A program made the translations under genes and the position numbers. From assembly GCA_963728925.1 (NCBI GenBank), contig CAVSMB010000014.1, forward strand, positions 434,001 through 498,000: DNA of 64,000 nucleotides, read 5' to 3'. This stretch comes from JBBPZA01 sp963728925. GTDB taxonomy: Bacteria > Actinomycetota > Thermoleophilia > Solirubrobacterales > Solirubrobacteraceae. Position 1 is the stretch's first letter. Each line of letters opens with the position of its first letter. Positions 8,174 to 16,987 of this stretch are shown here, piece after piece. Under the pieces are notes generated by a model, which saw nothing but the letters and a program-made list of their open reading frames with translations, made no database searches and was not told the origin of the DNA.

Positions 8174-9157
8174 TCAGCTCGGTGCCACCTCCTTCGAGGG
8201 TAGAACGCCGGCCGCCTGGCGATAGCGCTCGGCGAGCGTCCGGAAGCGGTCGACCAGCTCCGGCGGCTCGTGGACCTCGAAGTCGACGCCGAGCATCCCG
8301 ACGCGCACGGCGATCCACTCCAGCGAGTCGTCGCTCGTCCGGTACTCGCACGTGGTCGCGTCCACCGGCGTCAGCGTGCCCCACAGCTGGCGGACGGAGC
8401 CAACGACCTCACCCGCCGACGCGTGGAGGGTGATGCGCGCCTGGTGGCGGTAGGGCGCCTTCGAAAGGGTCGACGCCACGAACGACGCGGCATCGCCGCC
8501 CGGGAGGTCACGCGCGCCGAACCGCGTCCCGGCGCCCGCAGGGCGCTCGAGCCGGTCGACACGGAAGGTCCGCCATCCGTCGCGGTCGACGTCCCACGCG
8601 ACCAGGTACCACCGATGGCCGAGGTTCACGAGGCTGTTGGGCTCGACAAGGCGCCGGGTCTCGCTCCCGTCGCGCGCGCGGTAGGCGAAGCGCAGGCGTT
8701 CGCGGTCGCGGCAGGCGCCGGCCAGGACGGTCAGCGCCTCGGGGTCGACCATCGGGCCGCTGGCCGCGAGCGTGGTCGTCGCCCGCTGGAGCGCGTTGAC
8801 GCGCCGGCGCAGGTGCGCGGGCAGGACCTGCTGGAGCTTGACCAGCGCGCGCACGGAGGTCTCCTCGATCCCCGCGACCGAGGCGCGCGCCGCGGTGCGG
8901 AGCCCGACGGCGATCGCCACCGCCTCGTCGTCGTCGAGCAGGAGCGGCGGCATCGCGGTGCCTGCGTGCAGTCGGTACCCTCCGGCGGGTCCCGTGGACG
9001 CGTCCACCGGGTAGCCGAGGGCGCGCAGCCGCTCGACGTCGCGGCGGATGGTGCGGCCCGACACGCCCAGGCGGCGCGCAAGCTCCTCGCCGGGCCAATC
9101 GCGTCGCGTCTGCAGGAGCGAGAGCAGCTTGAGGAGGCGTCCCGAGGTCTCCGTCAT
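8174..9157 (-). CDS. WYL-domain transcriptional regulator (HTH_11 type)
   Basis: 327 residues. The N-terminal winged helix (ELARRLGVSGRTIRRDVERL) binds DNA. A WYL domain around residues 135-240 has the signature HRWYLVAWDVDRDGWRTFRVDRL, which binds small ligands or nucleic acid ends in characterised relatives. A C-terminal WCX-like extension follows. The gene is divergent from the DrrAB-type exporter, with only 66 bases between start codons, so regulation of the exporter is a reasonable inference. An in-frame ATG five codons upstream (9172) is the alternative start. It is followed closely by the DUF427 gene. Confidence 0.85.
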   Translation of the reverse strand: MTETSGRLLKLLSLLQTRRDWPGEELARRLGVSGRTIRRDVERLRALGYPVDASTGPAGGYRLHAGTAMPPLLLDDDEAVAIAVGLRTAARASVAGIEETSVRALVKLQQVLPAHLRRRVNALQRATTTLAASGPMVDPEALTVLAGACRDRERLRFAYRARDGSETRRLVEPNSLVNLGHRWYLVAWDVDRDGWRTFRVDRLERPAGAGTRFGARDLPGGDAASFVASTLSKAPYRHQARITLHASAGEVVGSVRQLWGTLTPVDATTCEYRTSDDSLEWIAVRVGMLGVDFEVHEPPELVDRFRTLAERYRQAAGVLPSKEVAPS

Positions 9158-9223
9158 GGCGACCACGAGCATCGCAGGATTCAAGGACAGCTCCTGACCT
9201 AAACCCCTCATACAGTGAGCGAT

Positions 9224-10255
9224 ATGCCAACCAACGCACCAGACGGCACCCTTCGGGCCGTCGAGGAAGGCGCCCCCATCACAGAGCAGGGCTCCGAGCC
9301 GGCGATCAGCGTCGCGGGCCTCGTCAAGTCCTTCGGGGACGTGCGCGCGCTCGACGGCGTGGACTTCGAGGCCGCCCAGGGCACCGTGCTCGGGCTTCTC
9401 GGTCCCAACGGCGCGGGCAAGACGACCGCGGTGCGGGTCCTCACGACGTTGCTCAAGCCCGACGCGGGCACCGTTCGGGTCGCCGGCCTCGACGTCGTCC
9501 GCGACGCGGCGCGCCTGCGCCAGCGCATCGGCCTGGCGGGCCAGTACGCGGCAGTCGACGAGAACCTCACCGGGCTGGAGAACCTCACGATGGTCGGTCG
9601 CCTGTACGGGATGCGGCGCGCCGAGGCGAAGCAGCGCGGCTCCGCGCTGCTCGAGCGCTTCGACCTCGTCGACGCAGCCAAGCGCCCGGCCAAGACCTAC
9701 TCCGGCGGCATGCGCCGTCGGCTCGACCTCGGCGCGGCGCTCGTCGCGAGCCCGCCGGTGCTCTTCCTCGACGAGCCGACGACGGGCCTTGACCCGCGCA
9801 GCCGCCTGGAGGTGTGGGCGACGATCGAGGGCCTCGTCGCCGAGGGGACCACCGTGCTCCTGACCACGCAGTACCTCGACGAGGCAGACCGGCTCGCCGA
9901 CGCGATCGCGGTCATCGACCGCGGCCGCGTGATCGCCGAAGGCACGTCCGACGAGCTCAAGGACCGCGTCGGCGGCGAGCGTCTGGAGGTCCGCCTCTCG
10001 GACACCGGCCAGGCCCCGGTGGCGACGGAGGCGCTCCTCCCGATGACCGACGAGTGCACGACCACCGAGGACGGCATCGTGAAGCTGGCGGTCCGCGGGC
10101 GCAGCGGGACGATCGTCGAAGCCGTGCGCCGGCTCGACGAGGCCGGCGTCGGGGTCGACGACCTCGGCCTGCGGCGCCCGACGCTCGACGACGTGTTCCT
10201 GACGCTCACCGGCCACGCGGCCGAGGCCGACGACGAGGAGAAGGAGGCGGCATGA
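9224..10255 (+). CDS. ABC exporter ATP-binding protein, DrrA/daunorubicin-resistance family
   Basis: 343 residues. Walker A GPNGAGKTT (~62), Q-loop region LAGQYAAVDENLTG, signature YSGGMRRRLDL (~160), Walker B LFLDEPTTGLDP (~180) and the H-loop replaced by Gln (TTQYLDEADRL), as is normal for DrrA. The C-terminal ~100 residues form the family's regulatory extension ending in an acidic tail. With the following permease it should export drugs or lipids. The ATG at 9224 is preferred over a GTG at 9215 because TACAGT (9211-9216) lies seven bases before it. Confidence 0.9.
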   Translation: MPTNAPDGTLRAVEEGAPITEQGSEPAISVAGLVKSFGDVRALDGVDFEAAQGTVLGLLGPNGAGKTTAVRVLTTLLKPDAGTVRVAGLDVVRDAARLRQRIGLAGQYAAVDENLTGLENLTMVGRLYGMRRAEAKQRGSALLERFDLVDAAKRPAKTYSGGMRRRLDLGAALVASPPVLFLDEPTTGLDPRSRLEVWATIEGLVAEGTTVLLTTQYLDEADRLADAIAVIDRGRVIAEGTSDELKDRVGGERLEVRLSDTGQAPVATEALLPMTDECTTTEDGIVKLAVRGRSGTIVEAVRRLDEAGVGVDDLGLRRPTLDDVFLTLTGHAAEADDEEKEAA

Positions 10256-11016
10256 GACGGCTCGTGACCGACACCGTCGTGGTGGCCGAGCGCAACCTCG
10301 TGCGCCTGCCCCGCGCCCCTGACCTGCTGCTCGCCTTCACCGTGCAGCCGGTGATGTTCACGCTCCTCTTCGTCTACGTGTTCGGCGGGGCGATCAGCAC
10401 TCCGGGGTACAGCTACGTCGACTTCCTGATCCCGGGGATCATCGTCCAGAACATCGCCTTCGGCGGGTTCGTCACCGCGCTTGGGCTGTCCGAAGACCTC
10501 AACAAGGGCCTGATCGACCGCTTCCGGTCGCTGCCGATGGCGCGGCCGGCCGTGCTCGCGGGCCGGACGCTGGCCGACGTGGTGACCAACACCCTCTCGG
10601 TCTGCGTCCTGGTCACCACTGGGCTCATCATCGGCTTCACCTTCTCGACGAGCGCCGGGGAGATCCTGGCCGGCTTCGCGATCCTGCTGCTCTTCGGCTA
10701 CGCGTTCTCGTGGGTCTTCGCGCTGCTGGGCCTGCTCGTCTCCTCGCCGGAGGCGGCGAACTCGCTCGGGTTCATCGCGGTCTTCCCGCTGACCTTCATC
10801 TCGTCGGCCTTCGTCCCGGTGGACTCGATGCCCGCGGCGCTGCAGTGGTTCGCCGACGTCAACCCGTTCACCGTCGTCGTCGACGCGATGCGCCATCTGT
10901 GGGTCGGCGCCCCCGCCGGCAACAGCGTATGGGGCGCGGTGGTGTGGTCGCTCGTGATCATCGCGGTGTTCGCACCGCTCGCGGTCGCCCGCTACCGCCG
11001 CACGGCGGCGAGCTGA
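10252..11016 (+). CDS. ABC-2 type exporter permease, DrrB family
   Basis: 254 residues with six predicted membrane helices, among them LLLAFTVQPVMFTLLFVYVF, FLIPGIIVQNIAFGGF and ILLLFGYAFSWVFALLGLLV. The motif NPFTVVVDAMRHLWVG before the last helix is typical of DrrB/ABC2_membrane permeases. Its ATG overlaps the stop of the ATPase gene, which ensures coupled synthesis of the two subunits. The substrate cannot be inferred. Transcription ends before the tRNA-Thr region. Confidence 0.9.
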   Translation: MRRLVTDTVVVAERNLVRLPRAPDLLLAFTVQPVMFTLLFVYVFGGAISTPGYSYVDFLIPGIIVQNIAFGGFVTALGLSEDLNKGLIDRFRSLPMARPAVLAGRTLADVVTNTLSVCVLVTTGLIIGFTFSTSAGEILAGFAILLLFGYAFSWVFALLGLLVSSPEAANSLGFIAVFPLTFISSAFVPVDSMPAALQWFADVNPFTVVVDAMRHLWVGAPAGNSVWGAVVWSLVIIAVFAPLAVARYRRTAAS

Positions 11017-11209
11017 GCTGGTTCCCCGGGCTCAACTCCCGGCGGCTGTGGACGTTGGTCGATGCTTCCGGCAAGCGCGACCCCGGGGTGTTTACGGCGT
11101 CGGGCGAGGAAGGAGAGGGACCGGCGGATGGCGGGATTTGGTCGCCGTGAGATGCGCGCTCTTGACCTCCGGCTCGACCGCGGCGAGAGCGGTCCTCCCG
11201 CATCCAGAG
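11017..11209. other. Intergenic region without recognisable gene
   Basis: No conserved coding frame is visible between the exporter permease and the tRNA. The stretch is GC-rich and shows no strong terminator. Confidence 0.4.
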
Positions 11210-11282
11210 AGCCCGCCCTCGGACTCGAACCGAGATGACCCACCTTACAAGGGTGGTGCTCTACCAATTGAGCTAGGCGGGC
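11210..11282 (-). tRNA. tRNA-Thr (anticodon UGU)
   Basis: 73 bases fold into a canonical cloverleaf. The acceptor stem pairs GCCCGCC with GGCGGGC and has discriminator U. The D arm is GCTC/GAGC. The anticodon stem CCACC/GGTGG holds the loop CTTGTAA, placing UGU at positions 34-36 (reads ACA). There is a five-base variable loop, and the T arm is CTCGG-TTCGAGT-CCGAG. CCA is not encoded. A relic gene lies directly at its 5' side. Confidence 0.97.
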
Positions 11283-11460
11283 GGGACCTCGTAGTCCGCG
11301 GCCCAAGCGGATCCCGGCGCACTGTCCGTTGGCCGCAGCGTCGACCCGAAGCCTACCCGCGGTCCGGGGTAGGTCCTCGATCGGCACGGCGTACAGCCTC
11401 CCGTTCTCGGGGCAGTGGACGAGGAACAGCTCGACCTCTCTTCGGACGCGGTTGACTTTC
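11283..11460 (-). pseudogene. C-terminal remnant of a PD-(D/E)XK endonuclease-like protein next to tRNA-Thr
   Basis: About 60 codons resemble the C-terminus of the small PD-(D/E)XK proteins annotated as 'group I intron-associated' endonucleases: a VELFLVHCPENGRLYAVPIEDL segment, then LRVDAAANGQCAGIR and, after a one-base frame change near 11297-11310, WAADYEV. That last motif typically ends these proteins. No N-terminal nuclease core remains, since the acyl-CoA synthetase promoter region begins upstream. The reading frame runs straight into the tRNA. I infer a decayed tRNA-linked gene; family assignment is from memory. Confidence 0.5.
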
Positions 11461-11527
11461 GGCCTATCCGTGGCGCCGCGGGACCGGTACCGTCGGTCTC
11501 GCACCGCCACGCGACAGGGAGGCTGAG

Positions 11528-13159
11528 ATGGGCTGGTCCTACGCGCACGGCACGTCCGAGGTTCCGCTCCGGTCCGAGACGATCGGCGGGGCGCTCTCGC
11601 GCACGGCCGCGCGCGTGCCGGAGGCCGAGGCGCTCGTGTCGCGCCACCAGGGGGCGCGGCTGACGTACGCGGAGCTCGACGAGCAGGTCGACCGGCTGGC
11701 GCGGGCGCTGATGACCGCGGGGATCGAGCGGGGCGACCGCGTCGGCGTCTGGAGCCCCAACTGCGTGGAGTGGGTGCTCGTGCAGTACGCCACGGCGCGG
11801 ATCGGCGCGATCCTCGTCAACATCAACCCGGCCTACCGGACCTCCGAGCTCGCCTACGCGCTGGCCCAGTCGGGCTGCCGGCTGCTCGTCTCGGCCGCGG
11901 AGTACAAGTCCTCGGACTACCGCGCGATGCTCGACGAGGTCGCGCCCGGCCTCGCGGCGCTGGAGCGCACGGTGTTCATCGGCACGGAGGGCTGGGACGC
12001 GCTGCTCGCGCAGGCCGACGGGACTCCCGACGCCGCGATGCGCGAGCGCGCCGCGTCGCTGCAGTTCGACGACCCGATCAACATCCAGTACACCAGCGGA
12101 ACGACCGGGTCGCCGAAGGGCGCGACGCTCAGCCACCACAACATCCTCAACAACGGCTTCTTCGTCGGTGAGCTGTGCCATCTCGGCGAGGAGGACCGGA
12201 TCGCCGTGCCCGTGCCCCTCTACCACTGCTTCGGGATGGTCATGGGCAACCTCGCGGCGGTCACCCACGGCTCGTGCATCGTCTACCCGGAGTCGGCCTT
12301 CGAGCCCCGCTCGTGCCTGGAGGCTGTGGCCGCCGAGCGCTGCACCGCGCTCTACGGGGTGCCGACGATGTTCATCGCGCAGCTCGCGCTGCCCGACTTC
12401 GCCGACCATGACCTCTCCAGCCTGCGGACGGGGATCATGGCCGGATCCCCCTGCCCGGCGGAGGTCATGCGCCGCGTGATCTCCGACATGCACATGGACG
12501 AGGTGGCCATCTGCTACGGGATGACCGAGACCTCTCCGGTGTCCACCCAGACCGCGGCCGACGACCCGCTCGAGCGGCGCGTGGGCACCGTCGGGCGCGT
12601 GCACCCGCACGTCGAGGTCAAGATCGTCGACCCCGAGAGCGGCGCGATCGTCCCGTGCGGCGAGCCGGGCGAGCTGTGTACGCGCGCCTACTCGGTGATG
12701 CTCGGCTACTGGAAGGACCGCGAGCAGACCGAGGAGGCCATCGACCGCGCGCGCTGGATGCACACCGGCGACCTCGCGACGATGGACGACGAGGGCTACG
12801 TCGACATCGTCGGGCGCATCAAGGACATGATCATCCGCGGCGGCGAGAACGTCTATCCGCGCGAGATCGAGGAGTTCCTCCACACCCACCCCGAGGTCAC
12901 GGACGTCTCGGTCTTCGGCGTCCCCGACGAGCGCTACGGCGAGGAGATCATGGCCTGGGTGCAGCTCAGGCAGGGCGCGGCCGTCGACGAGGACGGCCTG
13001 CGCGAGTTCTGCCGCGGGCGCATCGCCCACTACAAAGTGCCGCGCCATGTCACGGTGGTCGACGCCTTCCCCATGACGGTCACCGGCAAGGTGCAGAAGT
13101 TCGTGATGCGCGACCAGGCCATCCAGGAGCTCGAGCTGCACGAGGCGACGACCGCGTAG
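11528..13159 (+). CDS. Medium/long-chain acyl-CoA synthetase (AMP-binding)
   Basis: 543 residues, the usual length for FadD3/FadD35-like enzymes. It activates a fatty acid with ATP and CoA. The ATP loop YTSGTTGSPKG (~190), the adenine-binding YGMTETSP, the hinge GRIKDMIIRGGENVYP and the C-terminal catalytic Lys in TVTGKVQK (~520) are all present. 'NINPAYRTSELAYAL' is typical of fatty-acid-CoA ligases rather than aryl- or acetyl-CoA synthetases. The gene stands alone after the tRNA-Thr region, and the ATG follows GGGAGGCTGAG. It fits with the acyl-CoA dehydrogenase and thiolase elsewhere in the window as parts of beta-oxidation. Confidence 0.93.
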   Translation: MGWSYAHGTSEVPLRSETIGGALSRTAARVPEAEALVSRHQGARLTYAELDEQVDRLARALMTAGIERGDRVGVWSPNCVEWVLVQYATARIGAILVNINPAYRTSELAYALAQSGCRLLVSAAEYKSSDYRAMLDEVAPGLAALERTVFIGTEGWDALLAQADGTPDAAMRERAASLQFDDPINIQYTSGTTGSPKGATLSHHNILNNGFFVGELCHLGEEDRIAVPVPLYHCFGMVMGNLAAVTHGSCIVYPESAFEPRSCLEAVAAERCTALYGVPTMFIAQLALPDFADHDLSSLRTGIMAGSPCPAEVMRRVISDMHMDEVAICYGMTETSPVSTQTAADDPLERRVGTVGRVHPHVEVKIVDPESGAIVPCGEPGELCTRAYSVMLGYWKDREQTEEAIDRARWMHTGDLATMDDEGYVDIVGRIKDMIIRGGENVYPREIEEFLHTHPEVTDVSVFGVPDERYGEEIMAWVQLRQGAAVDEDGLREFCRGRIAHYKVPRHVTVVDAFPMTVTGKVQKFVMRDQAIQELELHEATTA

Positions 13160-13165
13160 GGAGCG

Positions 13166-14086
13166 TCAGGCGAGCCGCGCGCGCCACCACGCCACGGTGT
13201 CCTCGAGTGTCCGGCGCAGGGGGATCGAGGGCGACCAGCCGGTCGCCTCACGGAGGCGCCGCGGGTCGCCGCGGACGTCGAGCACCTCGTGCTCGCGGAC
13301 GAGCGCGGGGTCGACGTCGTGGACGACCGGCAGGCCGGTGACCTCGCCCAGCAGCGCGACGATCTCCTCCACCGAGGCCGAGCGACCCGAGCAGACGTTG
13401 TAGGGGCCGGGCGCTGCGCCCTCGCCGAGCAGGCGGTAGGCGCGCACGACGTCGCGCACGTCGGTGTAGTCGCGGCGCGGCGCGGGGTTGCCCGAGACGA
13501 TGCGCGCGCGGCGCTCGCCGGACACGAGCGCGCCCGCCGCCTGGCGCGCGAAGGAGGAGACTGCGTAGTCGGACCCCTGACCGGGCCCGGCGTGGTTGAA
13601 GGCCCGGGCCCGGACGACGCGAAGCTCGTGCGCGTCCGCGTAGAAGCCGGCGAGCAGGTCGGCTCCCGCCTTGGAGACCGCGTAGGGGTTCTGCGGGCGC
13701 AGCGCGGCGTCCTCGTCGACCGGCAAGCGCGCCGGCGGCCCGTAGATCTCGCCACTGGAGGCGACGACGACGGCGGCGTCCGGCGCCTCCAGCCGCACGG
13801 CCTCGAGCAGGTTGAGCGTCGTCGCCGTGTTCGCCTGCAGCGTCGCGGCCGGATCGCGCCAGGCCGCGGGCACGAAGGCGCGCGCGGCGAGGTGGTGGAC
13901 GACTCCGGGCGACGCCTCCCGGACGGCGCGACGCGCGGCGCCGGGGTCGGCCAGGTCGGCGGCGATCCAGCGGTGCGCAGCCGCGGGGCCGGGGGCGCGG
14001 GCCAGCGCGACGACCTCGTCGCCCGCGGCGGCGCACGCGTCGACGAGGTGGGCGCCGGCGAAGCCGCTCGCCCCGGTGACGAGCAC
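13166..14086 (-). CDS. NAD-dependent sugar-nucleotide epimerase/dehydratase (GDP-mannose 4,6-dehydratase branch)
   Basis: 306 residues, extended SDR. The nucleotide-binding GASGFAGAH motif is at the very N-terminus. The catalytic segment is SSGEIYG, followed by the YAVSK active site (Tyr-x3-Lys). Later blocks FNHAGPGQGSDYAVSSFARQ and RDYTDVRDVVRAY are typical of GDP-4-keto-6-deoxymannose reductase/GMD-like enzymes. It probably makes a deoxysugar or related nucleotide for the envelope. The start is uncertain: the GTG at 14086 keeps the Rossmann motif complete, and a CTG three codons upstream is possible. It is convergent with the acyl-CoA synthetase. Confidence 0.82.
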   Translation of the reverse strand: MLVTGASGFAGAHLVDACAAAGDEVVALARAPGPAAAHRWIAADLADPGAARRAVREASPGVVHHLAARAFVPAAWRDPAATLQANTATTLNLLEAVRLEAPDAAVVVASSGEIYGPPARLPVDEDAALRPQNPYAVSKAGADLLAGFYADAHELRVVRARAFNHAGPGQGSDYAVSSFARQAAGALVSGERRARIVSGNPAPRRDYTDVRDVVRAYRLLGEGAAPGPYNVCSGRSASVEEIVALLGEVTGLPVVHDVDPALVREHEVLDVRGDPRRLREATGWSPSIPLRRTLEDTVAWWRARLA

Positions 14087-14105
14087 GCGGCTCAGCGAGC
14101 CGCCC

Positions 14106-14642
14106 TCAGGAGGCGCGAGCCGAGACGAGCTGCTCGAGGCTGCCGTGGCCGTTGGAGGACACCACGTCCTCGTTGACGACGGGCAGCGCCTCGGGATGCG
14201 GGTTGAGGCGGCGCTCGAGCTCGCCGAGCACGACGCCGAAGAGCGCATGGCGCCAGGTCGCCTGGGCGAACGCGCGGCGGTTCCCGGTCAGTCGCGGGAG
14301 CTGCTCGCGGGCGGGGTGGAAGCGGTCGGTGAGACGGCCCGCCGGCCACAGCCCCACGTGCTCGGCCAGCCCGGCGACGGGCCCGCGGGCCCACGTGGGG
14401 AGCGGGGCGAGCGGGGCGACGTTGGCGTAGGCCGCTCCGAACAGCGCGCCGTTGACGCAGTGCAGCCACAGGCCGACCGGATACCAGGCCCTCCCGCGCG
14501 TGACCGCCTTGCCCAGCAGCTCGACGTCGTCGTAGCGGCTGGCGAAGACGCGCTTGTCGAGCGGCTGCTGCGCGGCCCACGTCGCGGCGGCGGCGGCGCC
14601 GGCCAGAGCGCCACGCACGGTGCGGTCGCGGTGAGACGCCAT
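14106..14642 (-). CDS. Conserved hypothetical membrane protein
   Basis: 178 residues from the ATG at 14642, with TACAGT ten bases upstream. An N-terminal hydrophobic segment (GALAGAAAAATWAAQQ) is followed by PLDKRVFASRYDDVELLGKAVTRG, then two weak helices (VNGALFGAAYANVAPLAPL; ATWRHALFGVVLGELERRL). The Tyr-Asp-Asp and 'RHALFGVVLGELE' segments look conserved from memory of actinobacterial homologues, but no function is known. It sits 19 bases upstream of the epimerase on the same strand and 47 bases from the divergent PlsC-GpsA gene, which hints at an envelope role. Confidence 0.65.
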   Translation of the reverse strand: MASHRDRTVRGALAGAAAAATWAAQQPLDKRVFASRYDDVELLGKAVTRGRAWYPVGLWLHCVNGALFGAAYANVAPLAPLPTWARGPVAGLAEHVGLWPAGRLTDRFHPAREQLPRLTGNRRAFAQATWRHALFGVVLGELERRLNPHPEALPVVNEDVVSSNGHGSLEQLVSARAS

Positions 14643-14689
14643 GAGGGCCAGGACTGTAACGACCGGGCGCGCCTCGGGTATCGCCGTAT

Positions 14690-16354
14690 GTGGACCTGGC
14701 GTCACACCACGCGCGGGCGCGTGAGCGCGGAGTCAACCCGGTGGTCTACTGGGTCGCGCGCGCGCTCTTCCAGCCGTTCTTCCACGTCTACTTCCGGCTC
14801 GTCCGCACGGGCCGCGAGCACGTTCCCGCGCGCGGCCCGGTCATCTTCGCCTCCAACCACCGCAGCTTCCTTGACCCGTTCATCATCGGGACGCTCGCCC
14901 GCCGCCCCGTGTACTACGTGGCCAAGAAGGAGCTCTTCCGCAAGCCGCTCGTCGCCTGGTTCCTCAACTCGCTCGGCGCCTTCCCCGTCGAGCGCGGGCA
15001 CAGCGACGCCGAGATGCTCGAGACGGCGCGGCTGATCCTGGAGCGCGGCGACGCGCTGGCGATCTTCCCCGAGGGCACGCGCATCCGGCCCGGGTCGCTG
15101 GGCACACCCAGGCGCGGGGTGGGCCGCTTGGCCCTGGAGACCGGCGCGCCCGTCGTCCCTGTGGCGGTCATCGGAACCGAGGCCATCCGCCGCGGCTGGC
15201 GCATCCGGCCCCACCGCGTACGCATCCGCTGCGGGCGACCGCTCACCTTCCCGCGCGTCGAGCGTCCCTCGCGTCAGCTGGCGATCGCGGTGACCGAGCG
15301 GATCTGGCCCTGCGTGATGCTGCAGTGGGAGTGGCTCGGCGGCCTGCCGCCGCTGCGGCGCGCGACGGTGATCGGCGCGGGGTCGTGGGGTACGGCGGTC
15401 GCCGTCATGCTCGCGCGCGCGGGCCTCGAGGTCGAGCTGGGCTGCCGGACGCGCGAGCAGGCCGACGCGATCGCGGCGTCCGGAACCAACGAGCGCTACC
15501 TCCCCGGGCTCGAGCTGCCCGAACGGGTGCGCGTCGCCCGGGCCTCGGAGCTCAGCCTCGCCGCCCAGGACCTCGTCTGCTTCGCGGTGCCCGCCCGCGA
15601 CCTGCCCGCCGCGGTCGCCGCCCACGGCGGCGCGGTCGCGCCGCGCGCCGGCGTGCTCGTCCTGTCCAAGGGGCTCGTCCCCCCGCTCGGCACCCTACCG
15701 GCGGCCTACGTCGCCGAGCGAACGCGCGCGCGTGCGGTGGCATGCGTCGCCGGCCCCGGCCACGCCGCAGACGCGCTCGACCACGGCGCCTCGGTCGTGC
15801 TGGCCTCGGTGGACGCCGGCTTCACCCGCCAGGTGGGCGACGCGCTGCGCGGCGCGCGGCTGGACGTCCACTCCAGCGACGACGTGCTCGGCGTCGAGAT
15901 GGCGGCTTGCGCGAAGAACGTCGCGGTGCTCGCCGCCGCCGCGGCGGGCAGCGCCGGCCCCAACGCCGCCGGTGCGGCGGCGGGCAAGGTGTTCGCCGAG
16001 GTGGACGCGCTCGCGCGGGCGCGCGGGGCGCGCGGGGAGACCTTCGCCGGCCTCGCCGGCGCCGGCGACCTCGTCGCGACCGTCGTTGCCGCCGGGAGCC
16101 GGAACCGCCGTGCCGGCGAGCTGCTCGCGCATGGCGTTCCCGCCGAGGAGGTCGGGGTGGCGCTCGGCCAGGCGGCCGAGGCGGTCGACACCGTCCCGCT
16201 GCTCGCCGCCCTGCTCAGCGACGCCGGGGTGCGGGCGCCGACCGTGGCGGGGCTCGGCGAGCTGCTCGAAGGCCGCATCGCCCCCGAGCGCTGGGCGAGC
16301 TCGCTGACCGCTCCGGCCGCGCCGGCGTCCGGCCGCCCGGCGCGAGCTGCGTAG
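14690..16354 (+). CDS. plsC-gpsA: Fusion of 1-acyl-glycerol-3-phosphate acyltransferase and glycerol-3-phosphate dehydrogenase
   Basis: 554 residues containing two complete enzymes. Residues ~20-215 are PlsC: NHRSFLD (~57) with the H-x4-D dyad, and FPEGTR (~126) for glycerol-3-phosphate binding. Residues ~225-545 are NAD(P)-dependent G3P dehydrogenase: GAGSWGTA (~230), the catalytic Lys in CAKNV (~408), and the LAGAGDL...SRNRR block. No stop or frame change separates them; they are joined by a short LPPLRRATV linker. GpsA makes sn-glycerol-3-phosphate and PlsC acylates the second position of lyso-PA, so the protein spans two non-consecutive steps of phosphatidate synthesis. Confidence 0.9.
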   Translation: MDLASHHARARERGVNPVVYWVARALFQPFFHVYFRLVRTGREHVPARGPVIFASNHRSFLDPFIIGTLARRPVYYVAKKELFRKPLVAWFLNSLGAFPVERGHSDAEMLETARLILERGDALAIFPEGTRIRPGSLGTPRRGVGRLALETGAPVVPVAVIGTEAIRRGWRIRPHRVRIRCGRPLTFPRVERPSRQLAIAVTERIWPCVMLQWEWLGGLPPLRRATVIGAGSWGTAVAVMLARAGLEVELGCRTREQADAIAASGTNERYLPGLELPERVRVARASELSLAAQDLVCFAVPARDLPAAVAAHGGAVAPRAGVLVLSKGLVPPLGTLPAAYVAERTRARAVACVAGPGHAADALDHGASVVLASVDAGFTRQVGDALRGARLDVHSSDDVLGVEMAACAKNVAVLAAAAAGSAGPNAAGAAAGKVFAEVDALARARGARGETFAGLAGAGDLVATVVAAGSRNRRAGELLAHGVPAEEVGVALGQAAEAVDTVPLLAALLSDAGVRAPTVAGLGELLEGRIAPERWASSLTAPAAPASGRPARAA

Positions 16355-16390
16355 GGTGCCCGCCGGAGAACCGCGGGTAGTGTCTGGGAT

Positions 16391-16987
16391 GTGGACGACC
16401 CGGCGGCCAAGGCGAAGCTCGACGCCGAGTTCTCCGACCTCTACCGGCGCCACCTGCGCGATGTCTACAGCTACAGCTACTACCGTGTCGGCAACCACCA
16501 CGACGCCGAGGACCTCACCGAGCAGACCTTCCTGCAGGCCTACCGCCACTTCGACCGCGCCCAGCGCGAGTCCGACGGTCGGCCGCTGCGGCCGTGGCTC
16601 ATCCGCATCGCCCACAACCTCGCGGCGAACTTCTACCGCGACCGATCCCGCCGTCCCGAGGCGGCGATGGAGGACGCGGGGGTGATCTCGGCGCCTCACG
16701 ACACAGAGTCGCTCGTCGAGGGCCGCGACGAGCTCTCCCGCATCCTCGCGGGGGTGCGCGAGCTGCCCGGCGATCGCCGCGAGGCGCTCATCATGCGCTT
16801 CGCGCTCGGCATGGACAACCGTGAGATCGCCCGGGCCCTCGGCCGCACCGACGGCGCCACCAAGGTCCTCCTGCACCGCGCCATCCGGCAGCTCGAGGGG
16901 ATCGTCGGCTCCTACGACAGCGAGGGGAGCAGCCCGAAGGGCGGAGCCCTGGCCGGCGGCGTGACGCGAGAGGAGCCGTCGCGGTGA
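16391..16987 (+). CDS. RNA polymerase sigma-70 family (ECF-type) factor
   Basis: 198 residues. Region 2 reads FSDLYRRHLRDVYSYSYYRVGNHHDAEDLTEQTFLQAY with the polymerase-binding helix and -10 reading residues, then RPWLIRIAHNLAANFYRDRSRR. Region 4 has LPGDRREALIMRFALGMDNREIARALGRTDGATKVLLHRAI. GTG at 16391 follows TAGTGT by seven bases, consistent with a leaderless message. The stop overlaps the start of a small membrane protein that may be its anti-sigma factor. Confidence 0.9.
   Translation: MDDPAAKAKLDAEFSDLYRRHLRDVYSYSYYRVGNHHDAEDLTEQTFLQAYRHFDRAQRESDGRPLRPWLIRIAHNLAANFYRDRSRRPEAAMEDAGVISAPHDTESLVEGRDELSRILAGVRELPGDRREALIMRFALGMDNREIARALGRTDGATKVLLHRAIRQLEGIVGSYDSEGSSPKGGALAGGVTREEPSR

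Noticed and set aside
9158..10216. In-frame upstream extension of the WYL regulator across the exporter ATPase gene
   Set aside because: It is antisense to a conserved ATPase; the regulator's natural start is the ATG at 9157 (or 9172).
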